The translations under genes and the position numbers were made by a program. The notes under the pieces were generated by a model, which was given only the letters and a program-made list of their open reading frames with translations, made no database searches and had not been told where the DNA came from. Source: Myrica gale (Eukaryota > Streptophyta > Magnoliopsida > Fagales > Myricaceae). From it: a stretch of 64,000 bases of DNA. Where the stretch lies: the NCBI GenBank assembly GCA_963930655.1, contig OZ005608.1:14694001-14758000 (forward strand), given 5' to 3'. Every line of letters begins with the position of its first letter. Positions within the stretch are counted from its first letter, which is position 1. Shown one piece after another: positions 1-12,367 of this stretch.

Positions 1-2790
1 TATAATTAAAACATGAGCTTGAAATCATGGTTTGGAAATATGAACTTGAAATCGTGAGTTTGAAACCATGAACTTATTCTTTGAACTCATAATCTTGAAC
101 TTGAAATCATACACTTGCTTTTAAACTTGAAATCATCATGAACTCGATATCATAATGAACTTAAAATCATAAGCATGCACTTGACTTAAAATCATAAGCA
201 TGCGCTTAAACTTGAAATAATTACAAACTTGAACATAATGTAATTCAAGTACAACTTGAAATATCATGAGCTTTAACTTGAAATAATCATAAACTTGAAC
301 TTTAAATATCATGTATACGTATGTAATTCATGCATGATCATGAATCGTGATGCACGTGTATGCCTCATGATTGCATATGCACATGCACTTGCTCTTGAAA
401 ACATCTCTTATACTTATAAAGGTCTTTCTTTTGGAAAATCTTTTCCATTCTTATCCTATAGGCTACTTGAGCTCCATTTACCCCTGGCATCAGGGTTGTG
501 CGTTCCCGTTGGAACTGTCCCCTATTTCCCTTGGGGACCTTACATATGGTCAAGCTAGCACACCTTCTCGCATTCGTCCTTCAGTGGCTAGACATGACCC
601 TTGGAGGTTCACACCTTCTTGCAAGCATCCTTCAGTGTGATTGCACATACCTCCTGGACTACCCATCCTTCTTGCAAGCATCCTTCGGTATGGGTGTCCT
701 AGGTGACATCCACCCTTCTCGTAAACGTCCTTCGGTATGGATGCACCTTCTTGACTTGGTACGGTACCGACCGACTTGGATTCGTTAATTAACTTGTCAT
801 AAAGTAGTATAAAAATGGTACTTTCATTTGCATAAAATTTCTCCTTCCTTCTTATGAGACAAATAAATGCAAATGCAATTGCTCATGACGTGCTCATGTC
901 ATGCTTGGTAATCAACTTATCATAAAATGCTTCTAATGCTCTTGACAGTTCGTGCTTAATGACAAATATCTCATAAACCTTTCATGTTTTCATTTGCACA
1001 AAAACTTCTTTCATGCTTTCATACAAATACGTATACGATGTCATGCTTGTTGAGAAATAACTTGTCATGCGTGGTTATAAGCATGTTATGCTTATTCATA
1101 AAAACATGCTGTGTATCATTCCAGTTTTGTAAAGCGTAAGTTGCTACTTACTATTTTCACTTACAAACGTAAGCTCCTCTTACCTTCGCTTGCTTGAGTG
1201 TTGAACGTCACGTTACCTACAATTGGATCATACCTTTGTTATTCATAGGTTACTAGACGTATAGAGTAATCAAACATTACAATCATCCAAGGTATGACTT
1301 AAAATCTTTCCATGTCCTAGGCCTTCAATCTAGGATCCACTCAATATCAAGAGATAACTACAAATGCATCAAAACACACTCTCTATTCCAGCTCTGAAAT
1401 CTGCTTATGTAATTACCAGCCATCACAACAATCTTTTCAACGTTCTAACTTCCAACAACCAAAACTCTAATCTCTTCATGACACAACCAACATCCAAGGC
1501 TAATTTAACATCTCATAACAAAAACCATTATTTCACATTCCTTCCACTTTTACAACTCCAACTCAAAGTTTATAACAAAACTATGATTCCATCTTCATCA
1601 AGCTATACTATTGCATTTGCCCATTTCTTTTGGGCTTTCATCAAACAAGTAGGGTATATCATTTGTTCTCTTGAACATCTTTCAGATCTAACCATATATC
1701 AAACACTTAAGGCTTGGTGGTTCTCAACAAGACTCATATGCATTACATCAACCAATAGATTCGGCCATACATGCTCAAAATAGATCTCAGCCCTCTTTTA
1801 GGCTTTTCATCAAACACCTAGGGTGCAGCAAGCAATCTTTCTCTCTCTCGAACATATTTTCTTTTTCAGATCTGACCATAACTCTCCATGGTTTTGTGCA
1901 CAAGTCTTACAACTTTCTAAAGCTCATTAGATCTACATTTTCCTCAAAGAAAACACATGAATCTCAAAGAGAAAATCTAACAAGAGAAAATCTAACGACA
2001 CAACCAACAACCATTCAAAAAGAAAAAGAGAACATAGGTGAAAATGGGTAAGGCTTGGCCGGCCATAACCACTCACCTCCTTCTCTCTCTCTTTCTTTCT
2101 CTTCTTCCTTTCTTCCTCTTCTTTTCTCCTTCTTCTTTCTTTCTTCTCTTCTTCGGTGGGAGCAAGGGCAAAATGACTTTTTGATTTGGGGGGGGGGCTG
2201 CTTATACGTAAAGGGGCTTGGGGAAGGAAAAAGGCAAAACTACCCTTCCCCCCTTTCTTTTCCCTTTTTACATAAATTCCACCTCACATATTTCAATCCG
2301 ATAAAATTTCGGAATGTAGTTATATGTGTCGACACCATCACTCAAGGTGTCGACACTTACAACACTTTTAGTTAGATGTGTCGACACAATCACTCAAGGT
2401 GTCGACACTTCCAACACTTAGTCAAAGTGGGAAAAATGTAAACTCTCGGGTTTTAGTTAGATGTGTCGACACCATCACTCAAGGTGTCGACACTTCCAAC
2501 ACTTGGTCAAAATTCACGGGAGTTCTGGAAAAAGGCGAACTCTCGGGTATCGGTCTAATGTGTCGACACTATGACCCAAGGTGTCGACACTTACAACACT
2601 TAGTCAAAATTCACTTTGGGCTCCAGAAAAAGGTAAACTTTCGGGTGTTAGTTTAATGTGTCGACACTATGCTCCAATGTGTCGACACTTACCTCAAAAA
2701 TCACAAATTTAATCATACATACGCTTGCAATAATACGTACTTAAGAGTTCATAAGCAATAACTTGACAGACCTAAAATCGAGGTCTCACA
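1..2790 (+). mobile_element. Right part of a long LTR, family S (left end outside window)
   Basis: This stretch matches the solo LTRs at 7195-11073 and 38085-41638 in order and content. It has the block around 470-790 (a purine/pyrimidine-rich text beginning with a capped 'cagggttgtgcgttccc' and ending at a 'ggtacggtaccgac' motif), then AT-rich sequence, then the terminal ...GGTCTCACA at 2782-2790. The next five bases, GGAAT, would be the target duplication, but the partner lies outside the window. No protein-coding domain is visible; open frames here are chance. It differs from its relatives in carrying the palindromic minisatellite at 2326-2688. Whether it is solo or part of a full element cannot be decided here. 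Confidence 0.75.
2326..2688. repeat. Minisatellite of paired GTGTCGACAC palindromes
   Basis: Ten copies of the perfect 10-bp palindrome GTGTCGACAC occur in five pairs. Within a pair the two palindromes are 12-15 bp apart (consensus spacer like 'catcactcaag'). The pairs are separated by 30-80 bp of partly conserved linker containing 'cttacaacact' and 'ctctcgggt'. The array sits inside the LTR ending at 2790 and is absent from the complete copy at 7195-11073, so it probably expanded in this lineage or was gained here. Paired palindromes could form hairpins or be dimeric protein-binding sites; neither is shown. Confidence 0.9.
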
Positions 2791-2908
2791 GGAATGCATA
2801 CTTTTATGGATCATCAATCACTCGGTTTGTTCAGCGCACTATCCCTTCCTGTTCACAATTCCCACCATCATCACCATCACAATTGACAAGGTTGGTCTCA
2901 ATTCTATC

Positions 2909-4190
2909 TGTTGGCTTTTGTGCACAATCGAGATTTTGATGATTTCAATAAATGGATCAAGTTTATAAAGTAGACATCTTCAAAGACAAAGACGACTTGA
3001 TAAAAGAGTCAAATACTTGAAGAAAGAAGAACAAGAAGATGCAAGGAGCTTAAAGTGAAGATTCAATACCTTAGGGTATAATCCTTGTAACTCTTTATTT
3101 CACTTTTGACAAAGTTTTGAATCACACACTTGCATATCTTTCAAAACATGCATAAACTGTTTTACCTTTGGTTTGAAAGATTAAAATGTTTTTATAGATT
3201 TCAAAACACCCCAATCAAACTTTCAAACCTTCATATACTTATGGAAGTATGTCTTCAAAATTGGGTGTTTAAAAGTGGTCAAAAACCTTATTTTTAAAAG
3301 AATCAGATCATGCTTAAGTTGAGGAGGTCGACTGGTTGTTCAAGCGGTCGACCGGTACTTCGACCGCCTCGTGTAGCGGTCGACCGGTTGGTTTTAAAAT
3401 AGAGTCGTTAAGCTTCTGACAATATGACCGTTGGGGTAACAGTGACTTGGAGCGATCGATCGGTTCATGTAGCGGTCGACCGGCTCGTTTTAGCAGAAAA
3501 CTCCCAACAGCTATAAACAGCTAATTTTCATATGTGGCATATAAATACACCTTCATTTCGTCTAAAATGTACAACCAACAACCACATATCATTTCTACTA
3601 CTTGAGAAATATTCTAAATCTTCTTATTCTATATTTCTCATATCATTCACACAAAACACACTTTCATATCCTTGTTTTTGTGTAAATAAAGAGATAGAGC
3701 TTTCCACTTTTATATCTACTCTTTGAGAGAGTCTTGTTACTCAATCTACCTATCAAAAGAGGTGTTTCCTTAAGTGAGGTTGTTCACTAAAGAAGAAGCT
3801 TCGAGAGTGTATATCTCAAGCTTGGTGAGGTTGTAAGTGGTGCGCCAGAAAAACCACTTGGATAAGTTTGAATGTTGATCCCGGAAAAACACTTGTACGA
3901 TTTACTAGCACCCGGAAGCTAGTGTCTAAGCTATTGGTTGAAGATAGTGGAAAACTTCAAGGCTCGGTGAATGAGCTTGAGGGGTGGATGTAGGCGGGTT
4001 TGCCGAACCACCTAAAAATATTGTGTTTGCTACTCTTACTCTTCTCCTTACTTTAGCACTTATTTACAGCTATTGCATATTATATATTTGTCCTAAAATA
4101 GACTTTACTTGCAAACACAACTTTGGGGGTCAATACCGAAAAGTTTTAGAAAACCAATCCACCCCTCTCTTGGGTTGCCTTGATCCTGTA
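2909..4190 (+). mobile_element. Copia-like LTR remnant A
   Basis: It begins TGTTGGCTTTTGTGC and is closely similar over about 1.1 kb to 23949-25010. The shared end is the segment with 'ggatgtaggcgggtttgc' followed by 'cctaaaaat' and 'gtgtttgc', a layout typical of Ty1/Copia LTR R/U5 regions. Beyond the shared part, near 4145, it has 'ccaatccacccctctcttggg', also common at Copia LTR ends. Around 3327-3487 it carries several TCGA palindromes of the form CGGTCGACCGG. No gag-pol frame follows. The right boundary is not sharp, and no target duplication was found. Confidence 0.6.
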
Positions 4191-4399
4191 AACTAGGACT
4201 CACACTATCTTCATGAGTAGATGTCATGTCTTCTATGTCTCTCATCTTTGCGATTTTATCAAACACTCCAAGGCCAAAACCTTAAAGGCATTTTGAACAT
4301 ATATTGAAATATAGGCCAATCTCGATTCGTAGCAATAGAGAACATGAGACTAATGTTTGAAGGGTTGAACGATGAATTGAAACCCGACTCTCTTTGAAA

Positions 4400-5320
4400 A
4401 ACCTAGTTTAGACCCTAACTACACTTTAAGGGGGTGAATAGGTGTAATCCAAGACAAATAAAATTCAACAACATTTTTAAAACTAGTTCTAAAATTGCAT
4501 GAGTCTAGATATGAAAAGTCACCAACTCAATAAACAAAATATTAATCAATTAACGAAATAAAATAATCAATCACACAAAGAGACAAAGATTTGGTGATGA
4601 AATGAAAAACCTTTTAAAAATCATTCAAAGGAAAAACCTCACTTGAAATCCATTAAAAAAAATCCTTACAAACAGTGATTTAGACACGAGCAACCCCATT
4701 CCCGACTATGACAACCTTGAAGTAATAATCCAAGCATCACTACTTAGACATGCTCTGTGTGGCATTCACCTCAGACCTATGAGATTCTTTTTATAGATTC
4801 TCCATGAACAACCTTGTTCTCTAAGGTTCTTCTTATAGATTCTCCATGAACAACCTTGTTCTTCAACAATCCATCAACACTCTAAAGAAGAACTAATCAA
4901 TTGAGGTCATAAATCTCTGGTAGCTTTTCTCTCTCAAATGGAGCCTCTAAGAACTTCAGAACAACCTCTCTAGGGTTTTGGATGACCCCAACGATGATTG
5001 AGAGAACTCCTAAGTTTTCCTTTAAATAGGATGCAAAAAGGAAGGTGTTTTTTTAAAATCTACAATTCACGCTCGAGCGTAGGTCGAGCGTCAAGAGGGC
5101 ATGGTGGGTCGAGCATGAGTTAAATCTCATGAGAGCATCAGTCAAACCTCAGGAGGGCATCAGTCAAACTTCAGGAAGATAAGAACTAAACTTGACCTTC
5201 AAAACAACTTGAAACACTTCCAAAACTTTTGAACGACTTAACAACCTTAAGATAATCAAATTACAACTCAATAATGACATATTTTGACACAAAAATTTAC
5301 CAATACAAAATGACACTAAC
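4400..5320 (-). mobile_element. Copia-like LTR remnant C, minus orientation
   Basis: Read on the minus strand it starts near 5315 with TGTCATTTTGTATTGG and then 'tttttgtgtcaaaatatgtc'. It ends near 4420 with 'ggattacacctattcacccc', both patterns common in plant Copia LTRs. Mid-element (about 5070-5112) it carries GCTCGAGCG and GGTCGAGC motifs. It lies head to head with remnant A across about 200 bp of sequence where I see nothing recognisable. No coding remnant is attached. The assignment rests on end motifs only. Confidence 0.45.
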
Positions 5321-5329
5321 ACTTTTTTT

Positions 5330-6177
5330 CTTCTTCGTTATTCCTCGGGAGTTGGAACCATTTGCGTACATGAAAAGAAAAGAGGAGGGTAAAGTGTACA
5401 GAGATAAAAAAAATGATAGGTTTTGGTAGATCATCAGTGTGCAAGAGTTACACGAATAGTTGTAGTTAAGTTTATTTAAAATTTTAAACGTGTTTAAGTG
5501 TGGATCATGTTATGTCTTTAGTTAGTTGGATGAAATAATTTGATTTAAAATTTGAAAAGTCAGCTTCAAATTTTTTGTGCACGATATAAATAATTAACAA
5601 AGAAAATTAATATACTAATGTTTCCCTTATGCATAATATATTAGGATGTAAATTATATAAAATGATATAACAAAATGAAGCTTAGTTTTTGTCCAAATTT
5701 GATATATATTGAATGTTTAGATCATTGGATGTAATGATGGAAGTGACGAAAATGAAGATTAGTGGACTTTCTTGCGTAGGGATTTTTAACTTCATATTAG
5801 ATATATAAATATACGAATGACATGAATTGCCAAGAAAATATTAAATTAACATGTAGCACATATGTTATATAAATTGAAGTAATTTAATTTTTAATTAAAT
5901 ATAAAATGGAAAAACATGTAATTATCTATATGTGGTAATGACTTAGAAAGAACATATATTTGCACTTGCAGAGTGCTTCAAACTTACATTAAAATGCATA
6001 ACAAAATATATTAATAGATATACAGACATTAATATCAAAAACAATTGACAACGAAATGAAAAATATTTTATTTTATATAAACAAAAAAATATTTAATTAC
6101 TTATATTCTAATAAATGTATTAAATCAAGCTTAAACTAAAATGCGAAACAAAATATATGCTTATATATACAAAAATG

Positions 6178-6231
<54 letters not shown>

Positions 6232-6369
6232 TTTATAGCGTAACTCAACATGATAATATCATAAAAATTTAATATAAACCATAATATATATATATATAAA
6301 TATAAAACTGTAAGGATGCAAATAAATTTATGGATAATATATTTTTATTTACATGTATTTTTTTTAATA
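5330..6369. other. AT-rich intergenic stretch
   Basis: There is no credible coding frame. The DNA is very AT-rich, with many short direct repeats of 'aaatata' type, and contains the CA/TA microsatellite described separately. I see no recognisable element ends. Confidence 0.6.
6178..6232. repeat. (CA)n-(TA)n compound microsatellite
   Basis: An uninterrupted CA run of about 14 units (6178-6206) passes directly into a TA run of about 12 units. Confidence 0.97.
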
Positions 6370-6595
6370 CGAGCTTTTAAGAGCTCAAATGAACCGAGTT
6401 GAGCTTCTACAAGCTTTGTTCACGAGTCTAGATTGAATTGAGCCAAGTTTAATAGTGTTTGACTCGTTTAATAATCGAGTTAAAACGGTGTTCAAGCTCA
6501 GCTCGTTTATTAAATGAACCAAGTTTGACTCAAGCTTATATGAGCCGAGTTCGAGTTGTTCCTGAACAACTCGGTTCATTTACAGCTCTATCAAT
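6369..6595. repeat. Degenerate MITE-like repeat rich in GAGCTC/GAGCCGAG motifs
   Basis: The segment alternates 'gagctcaa', 'gttgagcttc', 'cagctcgttta', 'gagccgagttcgag' and ends 'ggttcatttacagctcta'. The same words occur in both orientations, so the segment can fold back on itself. This pattern is characteristic of a widespread class of non-coding plant foldback repeats. The minus-strand frame through it is a by-product. From here to 7189 I see nothing further. Confidence 0.5.
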
Positions 6596-7194
6596 GAAAG
6601 TGAATTTTGTGTGAATGCATTAAGAAATTTGAATAATAAGGATTTTGATCTCTCTCAAGGGCATATGCAATGTAAAATTGTTCAAGTCTTTTTAAAACCT
6701 TAAGAGGTCCCTTATATAGTGTGTATAAGAAAAATAGACTTTTCTAGTCGTTTAAAACATAGGATTTTAAATCCTATCGTCTAACTATTACAACTAGCCA
6801 TTATGAATAATGGTCATAAAATCGGTAAATCTATTGTACATTTTTACTTAGGAAAAAAATCTTTTGGTTGACCTCTATATGAAGCATGAACGACCGTTAC
6901 GCCAAATTGTGCAGTCGCTGTAAACAATAAGCCCATTTTTGTTATTCTTGAAACTCCAATTTTAAAATCAACCCTCCAACAAAATAATTAAGGCATAGAA
7001 TTTTATTTTAAGATGATTTAAAAATATTGAAAATACATATTTTGTTTGTCAAACTTGAGATTGAAATTATTTTATGCAAGTGTGATTCAAATCATTGTCA
7101 AAACTGAAATAAGGAGTTACAAGATTTATACCTTACTATCTTGAACCTTTACTTTTGAACTCTTTCCATTGAGTTGATTATTGACAATTTAAAT

Positions 7195-10100
7195 TGTCAC
7201 GCCCCGAACGACACCCCGCAGGAAGCGTGACAGCCGCGAGCTATTCTCCGGATAGCTCCAGCATTCTTACTTACTTGCTTACGTGCTTACGGCGGAAACA
7301 TACAAGATCGCGAGGGATTCGAGCTAAATCTTACATAATCAGGGTTCTCATTAAGTTTTCATACAAAACATATATAATATTTAGAATTCAACTAGTGACG
7401 GATCTCATCGATCAGGTCACCATAATCAAAATAAGAATAACATCCGGGTCCTTCTAAGTCAGGTAGTCCTCCTGACTCTCTTCACCTGTGGCATCTGGAA
7501 TGACACAATTTTTAAAAACGTGAGTCAAAAAGACTCAGTAAGGGAAAGACATAACTTGAAACATGCTCTTGACTTATGCTTGCTTAATCATGAAAGAGAA
7601 TAAACTTGATAAGTGATGCACATGCATGTCATGGATATGCACATGCTCTTGCTTAAATTCGGCCCCAGGCCCTTGAAAATTACTTATTCATACTTGTGCC
7701 ACTATTGGCCTTTCACAACCATTTCATCTCTTTTACTGTGGGCTCGCTCCATTTAACCCCTGAAGTCAGGGTTGTGCGTTCCCTTTGGAACCGTCTCCGA
7801 TTTCCCTTGGAGACGGTTCCAAGGGCATCATCTCTCATTTGTCCTTCAGTGGCTAGACATGACCCTTGGAGGCACCACACCTTCTCAATGTCCTTCAGTG
7901 TGGGTTGCACAGCCTCGTGGATTCACCCATCCTTCTCACATTTGTCCTTCGGTATGGGAGTCCATCTTGATAGTACGGTACCGACCAATGCCCCTTAACT
8001 TAACTTATCGTTTCATAAAACATTTCATAATTTTCCATAAAATCATTGCATAAACATTCTCTTAGAAAAATTCATGCAATGCACATGTCATGTCATGCTT
8101 GATCAAATCTCATGCTTGTTCATGAAATGATGCAGTGTGTCATTCCAGTTTTGAAAAGAACCACTTATTGTCCACTTACTGTATCCACTTACTCTTGGTC
8201 CTCCTTGGTAGTGTATAACACACGTAGATCGCCTACAAGCGATTCAAATATTTCTTAGACTTTAAGAAATAACACGTAATTATTATATATATATATATAT
8301 ACATATATCACTGAAATTCTTTTAATCATTTAAAGTATTTTATTTACTCTTCTAATATTATCTAAACTCAGGTTATTTAACCAATCTTTATTACGATGTA
8401 TTTAGGTGTCTATTCACGATTAGGGTTAATCAACAATTAATAAATTTGGGAAACCTAAGTCTCCCATTAGTTAATGAACTACATTAAACCTTACATCAAA
8501 CTATTAATAACTTAATCACACTTAAATCTTGAATTGGACCTTAAACCTCAATTAATCCCGAGTACTAACCCTAACTAGGGTTTCGAATATTTTTATTGCA
8601 TGATCATGGTTCTTCAACATTTATTCCAATTAGCCTTATCCCGAATTTCAATTATCCAATACAACAATTATAAACCGATTATCAAAACTTACTCTTAGGG
8701 TTTCATTCCTTTATGACATTCGGTCAACTCTTGTTTTGTGCATCCCTTAATCACAACATTAACTCCAAGGGTGATCCCATCCTCCATTCAATCAATTTCA
8801 CAACCTAGGATCTAAGAATCAAAACACAAACATAAGAGATCAAGCACTAACCTATTCGGCCAGCACACTCATTTTCCAAATAGTCAAGTTTTCTTTTGTT
8901 TCTTTCAACTTGCATGCATCCTTTACACTTCATAATTATCTACCATACATTAGGCCAATAATCTAGCATATAACAATACCAATGACCAGATCCAATTATG
9001 CACAAAATAAATCTTGGAACCCTAGGTATACTATATTCGGCCTTACCTCATAATACCACCTTTTATACTTAGAAAATTTATACATACATACTTTGCACTC
9101 TACAATCCATCTTAGCATGTATTTACTTCACATCCTCATCATTCATGTATGGAATGTCCAGATCTAACATTCAAACACATATACGATCATAGATCTAAAG
9201 AGATTCACAACTTACAACTAACATAGGCTTAAATCCAACATCCTTTAACATACATTATTTTCCCTTTGCATTTTATCACCTATCTTGCATGTATCAACTT
9301 CATATCTTCATCATTAATATCCACATGACCAGATCTATACTTTAAACACATCAACAGCCCTAGATCTAAGGAAATATCCAACTTTCATCCAACAAAACAT
9401 AACCTAGGTTAGATCTAACTTCATCTAATATACATTGTATATTCCTTACATTTTTCCAACATTCAATCTTAGATCTAAAGCATGTATGTCCAGATCTAAC
9501 ACTTGCACATAACCATGTTCAAAATCCAACTAAAATAGAACATAAAAACCCAAGATCCAACCACATAAGGTTCGGCCAACAATGGAGATGTAAGATCCAT
9601 ATTTTTTACCTTGTTGTTCCTTCTTCTTTCCCTTTGATCCTTTGAAAGCTTCTCCTCCCTTTCACCTACTAAGCAACCTAATGCTCTTAGTCATTCAGAT
9701 CTCACCATATCCAAGTATAACAACTCAAACCCTAAAATCTATACACAAGAGAGTTTGACCATCAAGAGGAAAACAAGATCCGGTTTTTACCTTAGTGCTT
9801 CTTTGTTTTCCTTTTTCCCTTTTCCCTTGCACAACACCTCTTGACTTCACCTTCTTCTTCTTCCTTGTCCTCCTTCTTCCCCTACACGAAATCCCCTTGA
9901 CAGCAGCTCAACCTCAGCCTTTTGGGGCCAAGATTTTCGGTTCTCCCTTGGTTCCTCACCTTTCTCTCCCTTTCTCTCTTGGTTTCGGTTTTGGCCTTGT
10001 GTTTCACTCTTTCTCTCTTCTTTTGGCTTTGTGTTGGTCGACCAAATGGCTTCAATAAGTGAATGAGTGTGTGAGGGTGATGTTAGGCGTGCAAGGCTTC

Positions 10101-11073
10101 TCACAAGAGGCAAAAATGGAGTGAATGTAGACAAGGAATTCGGCCAAGGGTGTTTTTTTCCTCTTCCATGTCATTTTTCAGCTTTTCCATTTTTTGTCTC
10201 CCTCTTGTCTCCATTGCCTTTCTAGTATAACACTTTGCACCACAAAATTCAAATCTCTATGTCATTCACGTGTGTCCTCCCCCACCACATAAATCCAACT
10301 TCTATTTTGAGACTTGTTCCACCATTTAGTTAATTTGGTTGAATTCCAACTATCTAGTTTACTTATCCTAATCTAGTTGCTTAGTAAACTTAAGTAAGAT
10401 TAGTTCCATTAATCTAACTTTCTAAATCTAATTTGCATGGCCCATTGGGCAGTCCATTAAGCCCTTGATTCAAGGCCCATCATCCTATCCTAAAGCCCAA
10501 TTCATAAGCCTAAGGGCTTAGGCCTAATGTCCAATTTCCTTAAGGCCCAATTGCACCATTACAAGGCTCATTGCCATGGGCTCCATGGCAACCCAATATC
10601 ATGCTTTTCAAATCCCATCTCCATGCTTATTTTGGCAGCCCATTAGCATGCCATTTTAAGCCCAATGTACACCAAAAGTTATAAGCCTCATGGTAGCCCA
10701 ACATCACACTTCAAGGGCCCATCACCCCATGTACTTGGGCAGCCCATATGTCATAACTTCAAGGCCCAATTACATCCAATAACCGGCCATAAATGGGTAG
10801 CCCAATGTCAGCCCATTATTGAGGTTTCTAAGCCCAACATGAAAGTCTTAATACTCCAAAGTCATTCATAAGAAAATCCTTCAAAATTTAAAATCAAGAA
10901 TATTGATGGAAAATATACAATTAATCTAGCAACATGAAATGAGTTACTATAAAATTTAAAATCTCATCCATAGCATCATAGCATCACATTCTAGAAATTC
11001 AAAATAATTACACATACATTTTCTTAACATAAAATCATGCCTTGTCCAAGCAAGGTTTCTTCGGGGTCTTACA
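7195..11073 (+). mobile_element. Complete solo LTR, family S (3.88 kb)
   Basis: The element starts TGTCACGCCCCGAACG and ends TTCGGGGTCTTACA, giving an inverted terminal pair (CCCCGAA / TTCGGGG) inside TG...CA ends. It is flanked by an identical 5-bp target duplication, TAAAT (7190-7194 and 11074-11078), which proves both boundaries. There is no internal gag-pol region, primer site or second LTR, so this is a solo LTR left by LTR-LTR recombination. Length and ends suggest a Ty3/Gypsy family with very long LTRs (Tekay/Del-like is possible), but no coding part is present to confirm it. Frames inside it, including 7696-7998 and 9795-10134, are not genes. Confidence 0.9.
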
Positions 11074-11173
11074 TAAATCTTCGTTCCGGGCTCATTTAGG
11101 AACGTCTTTATTCATCCAACTCAATCAACTTAATTATTATTATCAAAACATAAATTGTAACGTAATAGGAGTG

Positions 11174-12367
11174 TGATTGTGTCACAATTTTGTTAATTAA
11201 TCACTTGAGAAATTTCTAAAATTACACAATTTCCACTAGAAAATGAGAAAATTATGCTTTGGGCATTAGTAAGGAGCGAATTGTTAATTTTGACAAAAAC
11301 AAGTGCAATTAAGTAAATTTAAGGAAACAAACATTATTTTTTTTCTCTCCTCTCACCATATTTCCATGTTTCCCTTTTCATAAATACAATTGGAATATTT
11401 GCTATAAACTTGACTTCTCTTTTTTACATATTGCAGATGAACAATGGAGATGAAGTGAGCTCATGGAAGTGAGAAGGAGGGGAATACATCTAAAATATCA
11501 AACCAGCTCCTGCCAAGTGTCAAAGAGAGAGGGAGGCTGAAAACAAAAAGGAAATAGTGGGCATTTGGCATTTACGGAAGAGGAGGCCAAAAGGAGTGTT
11601 TTTGGTTGCTACGGAGGAAGAGGTGAAGGGGGCTTTTTGGGGGGTTGCTTTTTTGCTGCTGCTCCCTGGGAGACCGAATGCTTTTGGTTGCTTTTCGTTG
11701 TTTTTTTTTGTACCCTTTTGTTGTTTTTCGTTGCTACTGAGCCAAGACCGAGTGCTTTTCTCTTGCTGCTGTTAGATCGAATACTCTCTTTCATTTTTTG
11801 TTGCATTGAGTATGGGTATGAATGGATTTTGGGCAGCTAAAGATTGGGTATAAGTGTTCGATGAAATGTCTCTTAGAGCAGGAAACCATGGTTTTAAGTA
11901 TTTTCTTTGGGTGATTGGGCTAGATGATGTTGGTATTTGACTTAGCTTTTCAAGCAATGATAGTCTTCATCATTAATCACACGTGCATGGATTCGATCAC
12001 TTTATTGGAAGACGTGGATTAATGTCAAACGATGTTTACTCGACAGCTACTTGATTTTATCTAGTTTCAACTTCATCTCATGCTACGTTTAATATCATGT
12101 TTTTCTTGTTAGCTCTTTATTAATCTTTTAGCATTTACATTGATCATAACTCAAAATCTTCAGTAATCATGGATGATATCCAAGAACACGACATTTCCCT
12201 TTGTAAATATCATTTTAATTGTAAATAGAACATAGTTTTCTTTTATTGTAATGGTGGTCAGAATGAAAAATTGAACACATCGTTCTTTGTGGAGATGATC
12301 TAGGACTTCCCTAATATTACTTGACAACCTTCTACGATTGGGAGTAGTTCACTAACCAATTTTAGGT
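11174..12367 (+). mobile_element. LTR-like repeat E, copy 1
   Basis: From TGATTGTGTCACAATTTTG onward this closely matches 63262-63470, including 'atcacttgagaaa', 'ccactagaaaatgagaa' and 'ggagcgaattgttaattttgac'. Its distal part (about 12280-12360) has 'tgtggagatgatctaggac', a layout seen near the 3' ends of Athila/Tat-type Gypsy LTRs. The right end is uncertain, and the G/T-rich open frames at 11557-11840 show no recognisable domain. Confidence 0.45.

Noticed and set aside
2326..2688. CRISPR-like array
   Set aside because: The repeats are paired 10-bp palindromes with partly conserved linkers inside a plant LTR. They do not show unique spacers of constant length.
7696..10134. Several 85-100 residue frames in the solo LTR
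   Set aside because: The same region in sister LTR copies is not conserved as coding frames; no domain was recognised.
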